From contig JAEEJN010000056.1 of NCBI GenBank assembly GCA_016281935.1, forward strand, positions 1 through 49,379: a stretch of DNA of 49,379 nucleotides, in the 5' to 3' direction. The notes beneath the pieces are model-generated. The model did no database searches. It had not been told where the DNA came from and was given only the letters and a program-made list of their open reading frames with translations. The position numbers were made by a program, and so were the translations under genes. Below are positions 31,417 through 38,645 of the stretch, piece by piece (positions within the stretch are counted from its first letter, which is position 1; each line of letters opens with the position of its first letter). Origin of the DNA: Bacillota bacterium (GTDB lineage: Bacteria > Bacillota > Clostridia > Christensenellales > UMGS416).

Positions 31417-32577
31417 TCAGGCTTTTTTCGTATCGAATGAGCCCAGAGTGATGTCGCCGCTGCCGAGCTCGGTCAGCGACGCTTTTTTCTCATAGAAATG
31501 AGGTGCGTGCGCCCGGATGCCTGCCACAGTATAGAAAGGATCGTCGGGCTTCATGGGGAGAGATACAGGCTGACGGAGACTGCCGGACTGATAGACGGCG
31601 CTGATCAGCTCCAGCGTCCTGCGGCCGTCCTCGCCGCCTATCGCAGGCTGTCTTCCGGTTTCCAGTGCGCTGAGGATGTCCTCGATCTGTCCGTCATGTC
31701 CTTCCCAGACGACGGGAGGAAGCGCGTCTGTGAAAGCACGGATCTCTTCTTCCAGCTTTTCGTTGCGTTCGGGGAATCCGTTGTCCTTGGAAACAGAGGC
31801 GTATACGGAAAACGGTGCGGCGATCTTTGCTTTTTCACACTGTACCGTAACGGCCTGCTCTTCTCCGTGATGCACGACGGAAGCGGTCAGGAGCCCGAGA
31901 GCGCCGGGATACTCCAGGATAGTGCAGGACAGATCTTCGACTTCGGCATTGTCATGAGCGGTATTGGCCAGGACGGAGGTGACCCTTTCGGGCAGTCCCA
32001 TCATCCAGCCCAGCATATCGATATGATGGACTGCATGATTGAGAGTACAGCCGCCGCCTTCCTTTTCCCAGGTTCCGCGCCACCACAGATCGTAATAGCA
32101 ATGCCCTCTCCACCAGAACGAATCGACCTGGACGGAACGGACAGGGCCGGCGATACCCGAATCAAGAAGAGCCTTCAGATCGCGGACAGGTTTGCGGAAG
32201 CGGTTCTGCGCAATGACGGAGAGCATTTTTCCGCTCTCGTCCCTGGCACGGATCATGGCGTCGCATTCTTCAAGAGAAGCGGCCATGGGCTTTTCCACGA
32301 CAGCGTTCTTTCCGGCCTTCAGTGCGTTGATCGTGATCTCGGCGTGCACGTAGGGCGGGCAGCAGCAGTCCACGAGATCGATGTCGTCCCTTCCGAGGAT
32401 CTCATGGTGATCCAGGTAGGTGTCGCAGTCAAGTCCGTATTGTTCTCTGACCTTGTCGGCCTTGCCGGGGATGATATCGACGAGAGCCGCGATACGCACG
32501 CGCTCCGGGAAAAGAAGATAGGCACGGATATGGGCATGGGAAATGTTGCCGGTACCGATGATGGCGACCCGGATCAT
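31417..32577 (-). CDS. Gfo/Idh/MocA-family oxidoreductase
   Basis: 386 residues. The N-terminal NAD-binding motif IRVAIIGTGNISHAH (2-16) is intact, as is NAVVEKPMAASLEECD, which holds the catalytic EKP Lys. GGCTLNHAVHHIDMLGWMMG supplies the conserved His pair region. The substrate is probably a cyclic polyol or sugar and cannot be named. The ATG at 32577 is preceded by CAGGAGGATGAAGCC; a longer open frame upstream runs through the promoter and was rejected. It is the first gene of a three-gene unit with the paralogue and the zinc-ribbon membrane protein. Confidence 0.9.
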   Translation of the reverse strand: MIRVAIIGTGNISHAHIRAYLLFPERVRIAALVDIIPGKADKVREQYGLDCDTYLDHHEILGRDDIDLVDCCCPPYVHAEITINALKAGKNAVVEKPMAASLEECDAMIRARDESGKMLSVIAQNRFRKPVRDLKALLDSGIAGPVRSVQVDSFWWRGHCYYDLWWRGTWEKEGGGCTLNHAVHHIDMLGWMMGLPERVTSVLANTAHDNAEVEDLSCTILEYPGALGLLTASVVHHGEEQAVTVQCEKAKIAAPFSVYASVSKDNGFPERNEKLEEEIRAFTDALPPVVWEGHDGQIEDILSALETGRQPAIGGEDGRRTLELISAVYQSGSLRQPVSLPMKPDDPFYTVAGIRAHAPHFYEKKASLTELGSGDITLGSFDTKKA

Positions 32578-32598
32578 GGCTTCATCCTCCTGATTCTG

Positions 32599-32615
32599 TG
32601 ATGGTTCTGCCATCA
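32599..32615. promoter_or_regulatory. inverted repeat downstream of the oxidoreductase promoter
   Basis: Arms TGATGG and CCATCA around TTCTG, starting 1 base beyond the -10 element. Its position over the expected transcription start suggests an operator, but the arms are short. Confidence 0.4.
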
Positions 32616-32616
32616 A

Positions 32617-32646
32617 AGCATAGATTGAGCATGGGGCTTTTGTCAA
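32617..32646 (-). promoter_or_regulatory. promoter of the oxidoreductase unit
   Basis: On the minus strand TTGACA (32646-32641), an 18-base spacer and TATGCT (32622-32617), about 40 bases before the start codon. Confidence 0.7.
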
Positions 32647-32654
32647 TAGAGATA

Positions 32655-32681
32655 TGAAAATCCCGCCTAAAAGGCGGGATT
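32655..32681 (-). terminator. terminator after the beta-helix gene
   Basis: A perfect ten-base-pair stem AATCCCGCCT / AGGCGGGATT with a three-base loop lies 9 bases after the stop. The following T-run on the minus strand is short (TTTTCATA). Confidence 0.75.
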
Positions 32682-32689
32682 CAGAGAGG

Positions 32690-33355
32690 TCAGCGATCTT
32701 CCTTGACGACGACGTGGTCCGGATCCTTGAAGATGTGATCCGAAGGCACGACTCCGCGCACGCGGGAGAGGGGATAGACCCTGCTGCGGCGTCCGATGAC
32801 GCTTCCGGGACAGAGGACGGAGTTGCATCCGATATCCGCGAAGTCTCCGAGCATGGCACCGACTTTTTTACGGTGCGTCTCGATCTGTTTTCCGTCGGGA
32901 TACTTGATGACGACGGGCAGGGAGTCGCTCTTCACATTGGAAGTGATGGAGCCGGCGCCCATATGGGAATGGTAGCCCAGAATGGAATCGCCCACGTAGT
33001 TGTAATGGGGAACCTGCGTGTGGTCGAAGATGATGACGTTCTTGAGTTCTGTCGAATTCCCGATCACACAGTCTTTGCCCACGAGAGCACTGCCGCGGAT
33101 GAAGGCGCAGTGACGGACTTCGGTCCCGTGATCGATGATGCAGGGGGCCCCGATATAGGCGGAGGGGAAGACTTTGGCATCTTTGGCGATCCACACGCCT
33201 TCTTCGGGATGATCGAATTCGTCCTCGGGCAGGGTCGCACCGATCGCAAGGATCAGATCCTTGATGCCTTCCAGTGCATCCCAAGGGTATTCGAAGCCGG
33301 AGAGGTATTCGGCGGCACGGGTATGGCTGAGGTCATACAGTTCGGAGATCTTCAT
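32690..33355 (-). CDS. left-handed beta-helix (hexapeptide-repeat) protein, GlmU C-domain-like
   Basis: 221 residues. After a helical N-terminus (1-45) come hexapeptide turns: VWIAKDAKVFPSAYIGAPC, IRGSALVGKDCVIGNSTELKN, YVGDSILGYHSHMGAGSI and IGCNSVLCPGSVIGRRS. This is a left-handed parallel beta-helix like the acetyltransferase half of GlmU. There is no Rossmann uridylyltransferase domain. It starts 10 bases after glmM on the same strand, so a role in UDP-N-acetylglucosamine or other sugar-nucleotide synthesis is plausible, but the donor and acceptor are not known. Confidence 0.82.
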   Translation of the reverse strand: MKISELYDLSHTRAAEYLSGFEYPWDALEGIKDLILAIGATLPEDEFDHPEEGVWIAKDAKVFPSAYIGAPCIIDHGTEVRHCAFIRGSALVGKDCVIGNSTELKNVIIFDHTQVPHYNYVGDSILGYHSHMGAGSITSNVKSDSLPVVIKYPDGKQIETHRKKVGAMLGDFADIGCNSVLCPGSVIGRRSRVYPLSRVRGVVPSDHIFKDPDHVVVKEDR

Positions 33356-33365
33356 GGTATCCTCC

Positions 33366-34709
33366 TTAAGCTTCGTGGCCTTTGGCCTTGATCACGTCGA
33401 TGACGCTGTATACGTATTTTGCGCAGGTCTCATCGTCTGAGGCTTCGACCATGACGCGGATGAGGGGCTCGGTGCCGCTCTGACGCACGAGGATACGGCC
33501 GGTATCGCCCAGAGCATCTCCGGCTGCTTTCACGGCGGCCTGTACGTCAGGGTCGTTCAGAGCTTCGGGCTTGGACTTGACGCGGATGTTCACGAGGAGC
33601 TGCGGATAGACTTCCACGGGAGCCGCGAGTTCCTTGAGGGATTTGCGGGCAGCCAGGATGACGTCCAGGACTTTGATCGCAGTCAGCATGCCGTCACCGG
33701 TATTGGCGAGACGGCCGAAGATGATGTGACCGGACTGTTCGCCGCCGATGTCGTAGCCGTCGCGGCGCATGCATTCATAGACGTACTTGTCGCCGACGGC
33801 AGTCTTTTCGCTGACCATACCGGCTTTTTCAAGGGACTTGTAAAGGCCGAAGTTGCTCATGACGGTCGTGACGACGGTGTTGGCAGATAGGCATCCGCGC
33901 TGCATGAGATGCAGTCCGCACATGTACATGATGGCGTCGCCGTCTACGACTTTGCCGTCTTCGTCCACTGCGAGGCATCGATCGGCGTCGCCGTCGAAAG
34001 CGAATCCGAGATCGCATCCGTTCTCCCTGACGAAAGCCTGAAGACCTTCGATATGAGTGGAACCGCATTTCGTGTTGATGTTCGTACCGTTCGGCGCATC
34101 GTTGATGAAGAGGACTTCTGCACCGATGCTTCCAAAGATGGCGTGAGCTTCCTGATAGGAGGCGCCGTTGGCGCAGTCGACGGCGATCTTCAGGCCTTTC
34201 GCGCTGCCGGCTTCCAGACATGATACGACGTAATCCGTATAGACTTTGCGGCCTTCGGCATAATCATGGGCTTTTCCGATCGCGTCTTTTTCAGCGAGAG
34301 GGATCTCGGTCAGGCCGTCGATAAAGGCTTCGCATTCTTCGAGCAGGCCGTCGTCCATTTTTTCTCCGTTTCCGTTCAGCACTTTGATGCCGTTGTCGGA
34401 GAAGACATTGTGACTGGCGGAGATCATGATGCCGCAGTCGAAGTCGCCTTTGTTCGTGATATAGGATACGCTCGGAGTCGTGGTCACATGCATGAGATAT
34501 GCGTCCGCTCCGGATGAGAGGATGCCGGCGGTCAGGGCGTATTCGAACATGTAGCTGCTGAGCCGGGTGTCCTTGCCGATGACGATCTTCGCTTTATGAT
34601 CCTTACCGTAATACCAGCCGAAGAAACGGCCGATCTTGAAGGCGTGTTCGGCAGTCAGACCGTTGTTGGCCTCGCCGCGGAAACCGTCGGTACCAAAGTA
34701 TTTGGGCAT
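33366..34709 (-). CDS. glmM: phosphoglucosamine mutase
   Basis: 447-residue alpha-D-phosphohexomutase that converts glucosamine 6-phosphate to glucosamine 1-phosphate for cell-wall precursor synthesis. It begins with KYFGTDGFRGEAN (3-15), has the phosphoserine loop ISASHN (96-101, S99), the metal loop FAFDGDADRC and the C-terminal phosphate-binding RQSGTEPLIRVMVE. The loop continues SHNV where SHNP is usual. The start is the ATG after AAAGGAGCACTCA. It is followed by the beta-helix gene and divergent from serS. Confidence 0.93.
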   Translation of the reverse strand: MPKYFGTDGFRGEANNGLTAEHAFKIGRFFGWYYGKDHKAKIVIGKDTRLSSYMFEYALTAGILSSGADAYLMHVTTTPSVSYITNKGDFDCGIMISASHNVFSDNGIKVLNGNGEKMDDGLLEECEAFIDGLTEIPLAEKDAIGKAHDYAEGRKVYTDYVVSCLEAGSAKGLKIAVDCANGASYQEAHAIFGSIGAEVLFINDAPNGTNINTKCGSTHIEGLQAFVRENGCDLGFAFDGDADRCLAVDEDGKVVDGDAIMYMCGLHLMQRGCLSANTVVTTVMSNFGLYKSLEKAGMVSEKTAVGDKYVYECMRRDGYDIGGEQSGHIIFGRLANTGDGMLTAIKVLDVILAARKSLKELAAPVEVYPQLLVNIRVKSKPEALNDPDVQAAVKAAGDALGDTGRILVRQSGTEPLIRVMVEASDDETCAKYVYSVIDVIKAKGHEA

Positions 34710-34775
34710 TGAGTGCTCCTTTCGATGTCTCCGCGCGTGTGCGCGGACTGGGGAAAAACTTTTGTGCGTATGCAC
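34710..34775 (-). other. glmM leader with two hairpins
   Basis: Between promoter and ATG, the minus-strand leader of about 70 bases has GTGC-ATAC-GCAC followed by AAAAGTTTTT, and then CCGCGC-ACAC-GCGCGG before the ribosome site. The first plus T-run resembles a weak terminator, so leader control is possible. No known riboswitch or the GlmS-type ribozyme is recognisable. Confidence 0.35.
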
Positions 34776-34783
34776 GACGGCTT

Positions 34784-34812
34784 ATTATAGAATAAAAATC
34801 AGTGATGTGCAA
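34784..34812 (-). promoter_or_regulatory. glmM promoter
   Basis: On the minus strand TTGCAC (34812-34807), 17 bases, then TATAAT (34789-34784). It is divergent from the serS promoter, with the two -35 elements about 50 bases apart. Confidence 0.8.
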
Positions 34813-34863
34813 GCAAAAACGAAGAGATGTTCAATCGTGCAGAGGCAAAAAGGCAAATAAGCC

Positions 34864-34893
34864 TTGTAAACGGCATGAAAACTGTGGTATACT
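34864..34893 (+). promoter_or_regulatory. serS leader promoter
   Basis: TTGTAA (34864-34869), an 18-base spacer and TATACT (34888-34893). Transcription would begin near 34900 at the 5' end of the T-box leader. Confidence 0.65.
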
Positions 34894-34899
34894 GTTTCC

Positions 34900-35106
34900 A
34901 CGGCAATGAAGGAGAATCTGCTCCCTATCCTCTCAAGAGAGCCGGCGGCGCTGCGAGCCGGCGGGGAAAAGAGCCTTCCGCTCCGGAGCCGGCGGGTGAC
35001 GAATCCGCCGTATGGCCTGCGTGAAAGGCCGGCAAGGTGGACGCTGTGCGTCAACCAGGGTGGTACCGCGGTCAATCCGTCCCTGTCGGGATGGGTTCAT
35101 TTTTTT
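34900..35106 (+). ncRNA. T-box riboswitch (serS, uncharged tRNA-Ser sensing)
   Basis: The hallmark T-box AGGGTGGTACCGCG is at 35057-35070. It is followed by the terminator arm pair AATCCGTCCC / GGGATGGGTT (35074-35097, loop TGTC) and a T-run at 35100-35106. The T-box sequence can instead pair to form the antiterminator when uncharged tRNA binds. GC-rich stem I occupies about 34905-34990. A candidate specifier codon is TCC at 34977-34979, followed by a purine and CTCC that can pair with GGAG at 34911-34914; this assignment is tentative. With serS directly downstream, sensing of tRNA-Ser is expected. It fills most of the 420-base gap between glmM and serS. Confidence 0.93.
35074..35106 (+). terminator. 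T-box regulated terminator before serS
   Basis: A ten-base-pair stem with two G-U pairs, loop TGTC, followed by CA and seven T. It ends 22 bases before the serS start codon and competes with the antiterminator that includes the T-box sequence. Confidence 0.88.
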
Positions 35107-35128
35107 ATTTTCGATAAGGAGTTTCAAC

Positions 35129-36403
35129 ATGCTGGATCTGAATCTTATCCGTTCCAATCCGGAACAGGTCAAGGCTGCGCTGGCCAAGCGGCTTTACGAT
35201 GTGGACTTCACGGAGCTTCTGGCCTGGGATGCGGAACGCCGTTCCCTCATCCGTGAAAACGAGGACGCACGCGCCGAGGCAAATCGTCTGAACAAGACCA
35301 TCCCCGCAAGGAAAAAAGCGGGTGAGGACGTATCCGGGATCCTGGCTTCCCTGAAAGCAGAGAGCGAGAAGATCAAGATGCGTGAGGATCAGCTCCGTGA
35401 ACTCGATCAGAAGATCACGACCTTCGTTGCAGCGCTTCCGAACATGCCTGCGGACGACGTCGTCGCCGGAGGCAAGGAAGCCAATCAGGTCGTATCCGTG
35501 TTCGGAGAGAAGCCGCAGTTCGATTTTGAACCCAAGAGCCATATGGAATTGTGCCAGTCTCTGGGACTTATCGACTATGAACGCGGCGTCAAGATGGGCG
35601 GCAACGGCTACTGGCTTTATACGGGTCTCGGTGCCCAGCTCGAATGGGCTCTGCTCAACTATTTCATCCGCACCCACATCAAGGACGGCTACACCTTCAT
35701 GCTTCCGCCCCATATGCTGACCTATGAATGCGGATATGCAGCCGGCCAGTTCCCCAAGTTCGAAGAGGATGTCTACAGGCTGAACGAGGAAGGCTTCCGC
35801 TTCATGCTGCCTACTGCCGAAACGGCGCTCGTGAACCTCCATAGAGATGAGATCCTCAAAGAGAGCGATCTGCCCCAGAGACTGTTCGCGTATACGCCCT
35901 GTTACCGCAGGGAGGCCGGCACCTACCGTGCGTCCGAGCGCGGCATGATCCGCGGCCATCAGTTCAATAAGGTCGAGATGTTCGCCTATACGAAGCCCGA
36001 AGACAGCGACGCCATGCTCAAGGAGCTCATCCGCAAAGCATGTGCTCTCGTGGAGGGGCTCGGACTGCATTATCAGCTGAGCAAGCTCGCAGCCGGCGAC
36101 GTATCCGCTTCCATGGCGACGACCTACGATGTGGAACTCTGGCTGCCCAGCATGAACGAGTATAAAGAATGCTCTTCCGTCTCCAACGCTCGGGATTATC
36201 AGGCACGGCGCGGCAATATCCGTTTCCGCAGGGAAGAGACGAAGAAGAACGAGTTCGTACATACCCTGAACGGCTCCGGTCTCGCGACTTCCCGTCTCCT
36301 GCCTGCGATCGTGGAACAGCATCAGCAGGCCGACGGTTCCGTCATCGTACCGGAACCTCTGCGTGCCGATCTGGGCATTGACGTGCTTCGCCCCGTGAAA
36401 TAA
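35129..36403 (+). CDS. serS: seryl-tRNA synthetase
   Basis: 424-residue class II aminoacyl-tRNA synthetase. The N-terminal MLDLNLIRSNPEQVKAAL is followed by the long antiparallel coiled-coil arm (about 28-100) that contacts the tRNA-Ser variable arm. Catalytic motif 2 is visible around YRREAGTYRASERGMIRGHQF (quoted as YRREAGTY and RGMIRGHQF) and motif 3 near NGSGLATSRLLPAIVEQHQ. Ser binding uses the TAETALVN region. AAGGAG lies 9 bases before the ATG. It is controlled by the upstream T-box and ends in a terminator. Confidence 0.97.
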   Translation: MLDLNLIRSNPEQVKAALAKRLYDVDFTELLAWDAERRSLIRENEDARAEANRLNKTIPARKKAGEDVSGILASLKAESEKIKMREDQLRELDQKITTFVAALPNMPADDVVAGGKEANQVVSVFGEKPQFDFEPKSHMELCQSLGLIDYERGVKMGGNGYWLYTGLGAQLEWALLNYFIRTHIKDGYTFMLPPHMLTYECGYAAGQFPKFEEDVYRLNEEGFRFMLPTAETALVNLHRDEILKESDLPQRLFAYTPCYRREAGTYRASERGMIRGHQFNKVEMFAYTKPEDSDAMLKELIRKACALVEGLGLHYQLSKLAAGDVSASMATTYDVELWLPSMNEYKECSSVSNARDYQARRGNIRFRREETKKNEFVHTLNGSGLATSRLLPAIVEQHQQADGSVIVPEPLRADLGIDVLRPVK

Positions 36404-36412
36404 AGGCATAAT

Positions 36413-36444
36413 GGCCCGCCTGATCCTTCCGGCGGGCCGTTTTT
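36413..36444 (+). terminator. intrinsic terminator after serS
   Basis: An eight-base-pair stem GGCCCGCC / GGCGGGCC with a ten-base loop is followed by GTTTTT, 9 bases after the serS stop. Confidence 0.88.
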
Positions 36445-36463
36445 CGGAAAAGAGGAACAAGCT

Positions 36464-36733
36464 ATGAGAGCAGTAGTGACCGTGGTCGGCAGGGACAAGG
36501 TCGGCATCATCGCCGGGATCTGCCTTCGTCTGGCGGAAATGAACGTCAACGTTCTGGATATCAGTCAGACGATCATGCAGGGACTGTTCACGATGAACAT
36601 GCTGGTGGATACCAGCGGGAGCGAGCAGACGTTTCCGGAGATCGTGAACGCGCTCAATGCGGAAGGGGAAAGCCTCGGGGTTTCCGTCCGTATCCAGCGT
36701 GAAGACATTTTCGACGCCATGCACAGGATCTAG
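36464..36733 (+). CDS. ACT-domain protein (UPF0237 type)
   Basis: 89 residues forming a single ACT domain: [20 protein letters not shown] (4-23), [22 protein letters not shown] and a C-terminal [21 protein letters not shown] domains bind small ligands, often amino acids. It precedes a PFL-family gene by 2 bases, an association I recall as conserved in Clostridia and Streptococcus. The molecular function is unknown. GAACAAGCT is a weak ribosome site, with AAGAGGAAC slightly upstream. Confidence 0.9.
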   Translation: MRAVVTVVGRDKVGIIAGICLRLAEMNVNVLDISQTIMQGLFTMNMLVDTSGSEQTFPEIVNALNAEGESLGVSVRIQREDIFDAMHRI

Positions 36734-36735
36734 CC

Positions 36736-38094
36736 ATGCTGAACCAGAGAGAGATCATCGAAACGCTGGATATGATCGACAACCAGCACCTGGATATCCG
36801 TACGATCACCATGGGCATCAGCCTGCTCGACTGCAGCGATCCCGATCCGGCTGCAGCAGCGCGGAAGATCTATGAAAAGATCACGTCCAGAGCGGACAGG
36901 CTCGTGGAAGTGGGAAACGATATCGAAAGAGAATTCGGGATCCCCATCGTGAACAAAAGGATCGCCGTGACTCCCATGGCCATAGTTGCAGGGGCAAGTG
37001 AGACAGAAGACTATGTGCCCTTCGCTCTGGCTATGGATCGTGCTGCGAAAGCCGTAGGCGTTGATTTTATCGGAGGGTATTCCGCGCTCGTACAGAAAGG
37101 CTTCACGTCAGGAGACAGAAAACTCATCACGTCGATACCTGAAGCCCTTGCCTCGACAGATCTCGTGTGTTCATCCGTGAACGTGGGATCCACACGTGCG
37201 GGGATCAATATGGACGCTGTGGCCTGGATGGGCAGGATCATTCGGGAAACTGCTGAACGTACGAAAGGACGTGACGGACTGGGATGTGCCAAACTCGTCG
37301 TATTCATGAACGCCGTAGAAGACAATCCCTTCATGGCGGGAGCTTTCCACGGGACAGGCGAGGCCGAATGTGTCATCAATGTGGGCGTATCCGGCCCCGG
37401 AGTCGTACATCATACCCTCAAGAGCGTGAAGGACCAGCCGTTCGATGTCGTTGCAGAAACCATCAAGGACACTGCGTTCAAGATCACGAGGATGGGCCAG
37501 CTCATCGCCCGTGAAGCATCTCAGAGGCTTGGCGTCTCCTTCGGCATCGTGGATCTGAGCCTTGCGCCTACACCCGCTGTCGGAGATTCCGTTGCGAGGA
37601 TCCTGGAAGAGATGGGACTCGAACGCTGCGGTACGCACGGAACGACCGCTGCTCTCGCCCTGCTGAACGACGCTGTCAAGAAGGGCGGCGTCATGGCTTC
37701 TTCACACGTAGGCGGCCTGTCTGGAGCCTTTATTCCCGTGTCGGAGGACGAGGGAATGATCAGTGCCGCATTGAACGGATCGCTGACGATCGACAAACTC
37801 GAAGCAATGACCTGCGTATGCTCTGTTGGACTTGACATGATCGCTGTTCCAGGCGATACGCCTGCTGAAACGATCTCTGCCATCATCGCGGACGAAGCAG
37901 CTATCGGCATGATCAACCAGAAGACGACTGCCGTCCGCGTCATCCCTGCACCCGGGAAAAAAGTAGGCGACATGATCGAGATGGGAGGGCTTCTCGGATC
38001 CGCTCCCGTCATGCCGGTCCATCCGGAGTCGTCCTATACGTTCATCGCGAGGGGCGGAAGGATCCCGGCACCTCTGAACAGCTTGAAGAACTGA
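36736..38094 (+). CDS. PFL family protein (DUF711/UPF0210)
   Basis: 452-residue cytoplasmic protein. Visible blocks are [20 protein letters not shown] (14-33), [54 protein letters not shown] and [17 protein letters not shown] near the end. The DUF711 family has a pyruvate-formate-lyase-like fold without the glycyl-radical motif, and I see no such motif here. Its biochemical role is not established. It follows the ACT-domain gene closely, and its stop shares one base with the GNAT start. Confidence 0.9.
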   Translation: MLNQREIIETLDMIDNQHLDIRTITMGISLLDCSDPDPAAAARKIYEKITSRADRLVEVGNDIEREFGIPIVNKRIAVTPMAIVAGASETEDYVPFALAMDRAAKAVGVDFIGGYSALVQKGFTSGDRKLITSIPEALASTDLVCSSVNVGSTRAGINMDAVAWMGRIIRETAERTKGRDGLGCAKLVVFMNAVEDNPFMAGAFHGTGEAECVINVGVSGPGVVHHTLKSVKDQPFDVVAETIKDTAFKITRMGQLIAREASQRLGVSFGIVDLSLAPTPAVGDSVARILEEMGLERCGTHGTTAALALLNDAVKKGGVMASSHVGGLSGAFIPVSEDEGMISAALNGSLTIDKLEAMTCVCSVGLDMIAVPGDTPAETISAIIADEAAIGMINQKTTAVRVIPAPGKKVGDMIEMGGLLGSAPVMPVHPESSYTFIARGGRIPAPLNSLKN

Positions 38095-38549
38095 TGGACA
38101 GGTTTGAGTTTCTGGATTGTTCGGGACTCAGCGACGGTGAGATCCGGCTCAGGCTTGACTGCACGTCGCCCGGAGATCCGGACAGGGAATGGGTCCCGGC
38201 TTATTATTTCAGCATCTGCAGCATGGATGGGATCCGGATGGGAACGTGCGATCTCAGAGTCGGATACAATGAGAACACGTTCTACGGCGGCCATATCGGC
38301 TACAGCGTCAGACCGGAGTTCCGCGGACACCGCTACGCGGAAAAGGCCTGCAGGCTTCTGTTCGGGCTCGCGAAAAGGCACGGGATGCGGTCGCTGTGGA
38401 TCACCTGCGATCCGGAGAATGCAGCTTCCAGAAAGACATGTGAGAACCTGTCGGGCACACTTCTGGAGATTGCGGATATACCCGCCGACCACCCGATGAG
38501 GCTGGAGGGCAAAACACGCGTATGCATTTTCCGCATCGAAATGGAATAA
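38094..38549 (+). CDS. GNAT-family N-acetyltransferase
   Basis: 151 residues. The acetyl-CoA binding core is GHIGYSVRPEFRGHRYAEKACRLLFGLA (given as IGYSVRPEFRGHRYAEKA), followed by LWITCDPENAASRKTCEN, the usual strand-helix element beside the cofactor. The N-terminal strand pair contains DLRVGYNENTFYGG. The substrate is unknown. The start codon overlaps the PFL stop by 1 base (TGATG), so it is translated by coupling. A terminator follows. Confidence 0.9.
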   Translation: MDRFEFLDCSGLSDGEIRLRLDCTSPGDPDREWVPAYYFSICSMDGIRMGTCDLRVGYNENTFYGGHIGYSVRPEFRGHRYAEKACRLLFGLAKRHGMRSLWITCDPENAASRKTCENLSGTLLEIADIPADHPMRLEGKTRVCIFRIEME

Positions 38550-38556
38550 ATGGAAC

Positions 38557-38581
38557 AAACCCCGCCGAAAGACGGGGTTTT
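38557..38581 (+). terminator. intrinsic terminator after the GNAT gene
   Basis: A seven-base-pair stem AACCCCG / CGGGGTT, loop CCGAAAGA, with TTTT after it. It closes the ACT-PFL-GNAT unit. Confidence 0.85.
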
Positions 38582-38603
38582 GCTTTATCATGCAGCCAAT
38601 TTG

Positions 38604-38612
38604 TGTTATAAT
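38604..38612 (+). promoter_or_regulatory. extended -10 promoter of the 38646 gene
   Basis: TGTTATAAT contains TATAAT with the extended TGn element. No good -35 hexamer is present at the usual distance. It lies about 35 bases before the start codon. Confidence 0.5.
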
Positions 38613-38645
38613 TACAGTTACATCATCATAGGAGGACGGACCACC

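Noticed and set aside
32578-32859. N-terminal extension of the first Gfo/Idh oxidoreductase
   Set aside because: The extra residues run through the promoter, a terminator hairpin and the next gene, and the Rossmann motif begins directly at the ATG at 32577.
35105-36724. 539-codon open frame antisense to serS and the ACT gene
   Set aside because: Its translation shows no recognisable motif and it spans two well-supported genes on the other strand plus the serS terminator.
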